Shown: piece after piece, positions 52,247 through 54,312 of the stretch
Layout: each line of letters starts with the position of its first letter
Position numbering within the stretch: position 1 is the stretch's first letter
Notes under the pieces: model-generated
What the model saw: only the letters and a program-made list of their open reading frames with translations
The model's database searches: none
Told to the model about the DNA's origin: nothing
Assembly: GCF_010993775.1 (NCBI RefSeq)
Contig: NZ_WOTO01000062.1
Span: forward strand, 1-54,312
DNA length: 54,312 nt
Direction: 5' to 3'
Origin: Fodinicola feengrottensis
Lineage (GTDB): Bacteria > Actinomycetota > Actinomycetes > Mycobacteriales > HKI-0501
Translations under genes and position numbers: made by a program

Positions 52247-54312
52247 CAGCCCATCCCTGTAGCGATGTTAACTCTAATATCTGGGAACGCGGATTGGAAC
52301 TGCTCAATAAGGTTGGAACAATCGGGGCAGACAGGGCGTTCAGAGTACAGATCCACAGTCCCCTTCGCGCCAGGTTTTAGATTTGAGGCCAAAGTTTCAA
52401 ATATATGAGTCTCTGAATCGAACGGCCGTGAGCCGGGATTGAATCGCCTCGTCGCTGGCATGCCAACTTCACCCGGATTAACATGCTTTCCGCTCGAAGC
52501 AATCATAATCTGATCCGATCCGTCAACCTGCACTCGAGCTACTGCGATGTTCTTATCTGCTTTAACTCCAAGACCACCATTTGCGTTTTCCCTATGATCG
52601 GCAGCAGCGTCAGCAAGACTGCAGTTATGTACCAGGACCGGCGTAGCCCCGGCGAGTACATAGTACGTGTGGAGGTCGGGGATGGTCAGGTCGTACGTCG
52701 TGGTGTGCGTGTCGCGGTACGGGCGTACCGCTAGCACGACCGCCGTGCGACCGTCGGGCTGCTGGAGGCGATCACCCGCGTGGAGGGCGCCGGCTTCGAC
52801 GAAGGCGGCCTGGGTGATGTCGTAGAACGGATGACGGGTCGTCGTGGTGACGGTGCCGACAGATGCCGGGTGGCCCGAGCGGTCGAGGGAGCCAATGGTG
52901 AGGTTGACGAAGTCGTAGTCGGTTTTGGTGACGATGACCGTCCCGACCGCGTGCGCCTGTGTCTTCCCATCGCCGCCAGGCACGGCGTCCGCGACCTTGT
53001 CGCCGACTGCCACCTTGCTGATCGGCTTATGGGAGCCGTCGGCCATCAGTACGAGGGTCGTGCCGACGAAACTGTGGCAAGGGGGTGCCGCCTCGGCGGA
53101 ACCGCTGCGGCCACCGCGGGACATGAACGCCTTGCCGACTCCAGCCAGAGCCGCACCACCAGCGCCAAACAGCGCACCAGTCGCGGCGCCAGTGGCGGTC
53201 GCCTGGCCAAGACCAGACCACGAACAGCCAGCAGAAGAATCAGAGCACGTCAGCCCGTACGAAGCGGCCGCAGTCGCACCACCACCGGCGGCACCGCCCG
53301 CAGCTCCGGCTAGGACGCTGGTGACCAGTTCCGGAAGGGCCTTGCCCAGGGCCGCCGTGACCAGACGGCCACCCAGGCCCCCGGCAATACCACCGACCGC
53401 GCCGCCGACGCCGCCGAGCAGCGCCGCCTTGCCGAAGGCGGATGCCGAACACCCGCCCTTCTGGCCCTGGGCGCAGTTCACCCCTTGCTCGACCAAACCA
53501 CCGACCGCGCCCGCCAGCGCGCCGCAGCCGACCGCGCCGACTACCGCGCCCACACCCGCAGTGAATGCTCCGAGAGCGGCTTCACATCCGGCGAAGACGA
53601 CGGTCGATACGGCGATCGACGCGATCGTGGCCGCATGGGCCTTGATGAAGGTGCCAACTGTCGCCGCTGTCTTGGCCGCCACCGTCGCCGCATGCTGCAA
53701 CAAAACTACGGAACGGTGATATGCCTCAGCAGCCAAACGTTTGACCCGGGCAGCGGCTTCTAACGCCAGTTGTTTGACACGGGCCGCGTAGGCCTTCGCC
53801 TGATTCCACGCATCGTTCACATGCTGAACAGCGGTCTGGATCCCCACCCGCACAGGAACAATGTAGTGGTTGTAAACGTAATTCACGGTGGGCGCGATGT
53901 ATGTGTTGTAAATATGACTGATGACCGGCGCGACGTACTTCTGGTACGCATGACTAACTGCAGCCGCGGCAACCGCCAGGTGGCACCCGAAGTCCCAGAA
54001 GGAGGAACACTGTCCGGACGGATCGGTTCCTCCCAACGGATTGTCATCGACATAGGCGAACGGGTTCGCCGACACCGACTGCGGTGCCGGGTCCAACGAC
54101 ACTGAGTCCTTGTTCTGGAATTGGCCATTCGCTGGGTTGTACCAGCGGGTCGCCATGTTCACCTTGCCAGTGAACGAATCCGTCCACCCCGACTGATAGC
54201 CGAGGCCACCGACCATGCCCGCGGTCGCGGTCACATTTCCCATCGGGTCGTAGACCGACGAACCCGACAGCGACCGAAACACCCTCGGAGAACTCACACC
54301 AACAACATCGTC
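52246..54312 (-). CDS. Rhs-repeat protein with Hint domain and deaminase-type toxin tip (5' end outside window)
   Basis: A large polymorphic toxin whose N-terminal part lies beyond the right edge; about 688 codons are seen. It begins in the Rhs core: SSVYDPMGNVTATAG, TDSFTGKVNMATRWYNPANGQF, then NPFAYVDDNPLGGTDPSG. A helical Ala/Tyr-rich linker (HAYQKYVAPVISHIYNTY ...) and Gly/Ala-rich segments follow. The Hint domain (CHSFVG to VLVHNC, 53079-52621) should self-cleave and release the tip. The tip carries DSETHIFETLAS and LYSERPVCPDCSNLIEQF, the H/E and CxxC zinc site of the cytidine-deaminase superfamily. The target may be nucleic acid or a nucleotide. No indel is seen. Confidence 0.87.
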   Translation of the reverse strand, partial: DDVVGVSSPRVFRSLSGSSVYDPMGNVTATAGMVGGLGYQSGWTDSFTGKVNMATRWYNPANGQFQNKDSVSLDPAPQSVSANPFAYVDDNPLGGTDPSGQCSSFWDFGCHLAVAAAAVSHAYQKYVAPVISHIYNTYIAPTVNYVYNHYIVPVRVGIQTAVQHVNDAWNQAKAYAARVKQLALEAAARVKRLAAEAYHRSVVLLQHAATVAAKTAATVGTFIKAHAATIASIAVSTVVFAGCEAALGAFTAGVGAVVGAVGCGALAGAVGGLVEQGVNCAQGQKGGCSASAFGKAALLGGVGGAVGGIAGGLGGRLVTAALGKALPELVTSVLAGAAGGAAGGGATAAASYGLTCSDSSAGCSWSGLGQATATGAATGALFGAGGAALAGVGKAFMSRGGRSGSAEAAPPCHSFVGTTLVLMADGSHKPISKVAVGDKVADAVPGGDGKTQAHAVGTVIVTKTDYDFVNLTIGSLDRSGHPASVGTVTTTTRHPFYDITQAAFVEAGALHAGDRLQQPDGRTAVVLAVRPYRDTHTTTYDLTIPDLHTYYVLAGATPVLVHNCSLADAAADHRENANGGLGVKADKNIAVARVQVDGSDQIMIASSGKHVNPGEVGMPATRRFNPGSRPFDSETHIFETLASNLKPGAKGTVDLYSERPVCPDCSNLIEQFQSAFPDIRVNIATGMG
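52621..53079 (-). repeat. Hint-domain DNA copy 1 (module A), full length
   Basis: The reference copy for the five direct repeats: 459 bases encoding Cys1, the TTTTRHPFYD block B His, and the terminal HN-Cys. Identity with copy 5 is high enough that long perfect stretches exist. Confidence 0.92.

Noticed and set aside
42633..54312. CRISPR array or insertion sequences as the cause of the repeats
   Set aside because: Repeat units are hundreds of bases long, encode Hint domains and are separated by coding tips of different length. No transposase or terminal inverted repeats were seen.

Overview
The window comes from a very G+C-rich actinobacterium. The codon use, frequent GTG starts, stop/start overlaps and families such as DUF5722 and YkoEDC support this. 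So does the ppdK, dgt, dnaG, glyS, pyrF, zinc ABC transporter/zur, uppS, recO neighbourhood. The genus cannot be fixed from the sequence alone. Many otherwise normal genes are broken by 1-2 base indels, often in C/G runs, while dnaG, ppdK, dgt, glyS and the zinc transporter read cleanly. I treat most of these breaks as probable sequence or assembly errors and annotate through them.

Layout. 1-3430 (minus): a sugar/polyol catabolic cluster (GNAT acetyltransferase, PfkB-type sugar-phosphate kinase, Zn-dependent dehydrogenase, start of another dehydrogenase) plus an aminoglycoside-phosphotransferase-like kinase. 3503-12189: tRNA-Asn, dnaG with a small partner, a divergent MarR/MFS efflux pair with a palindromic operator, dgt and ppdK. 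12375-22451: a methyltransferase, dusB, a secreted DUF5722 protein, an FAH-family enzyme, a tightly overlapped ABC transporter/two-component operon, and a TetR/FAD-monooxygenase pair. 22512-27181: glyS, a small monooxygenase, a YibE/F membrane protein, a secreted I36-type inhibitor and pyrF. The 8151-27345 block is bracketed by a 125-bp inverted repeat that is about 95% identical.

27397-33829 is a zinc module: a four-gene ABC importer behind a nested palindromic Fur-family box, an ArsR-Zur pair, and a permease/TIGR03943 pair with a His-rich loop. 33940-36884 is a TPP-riboswitch-controlled thiamine-precursor ECF transporter (ykoE-ykoD-ykoC), with a hairpin covering the ykoE ribosome binding site. 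36873-42632 holds secreted proteins, a trypsin-like protease, uppS, recO and an M4 (protealysin-type) protease.

From 42633 to the right edge the minus strand is an Rhs/polymorphic-toxin locus. The right edge carries the 3' part of a large Rhs protein ending in a Hint (intein-like) domain and a deaminase-type toxin, followed by a SUKH immunity gene. Downstream lie at least six displaced modules, each an Hint and/or toxin tip followed immediately by a candidate immunity gene, usually sharing a TGATG, TAATG or GTGA overlap. They are mixed with Rhs core fragments. Five direct copies of the Hint DNA, truncated at different points, give homology by which tips could be exchanged. One module (45297-46340) is a self-standing small Hint-nuclease gene with its own ribosome binding site. 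A block of these modules appears to have been inserted behind the M4 protease gene, duplicating about 155 bp of its 3' end.
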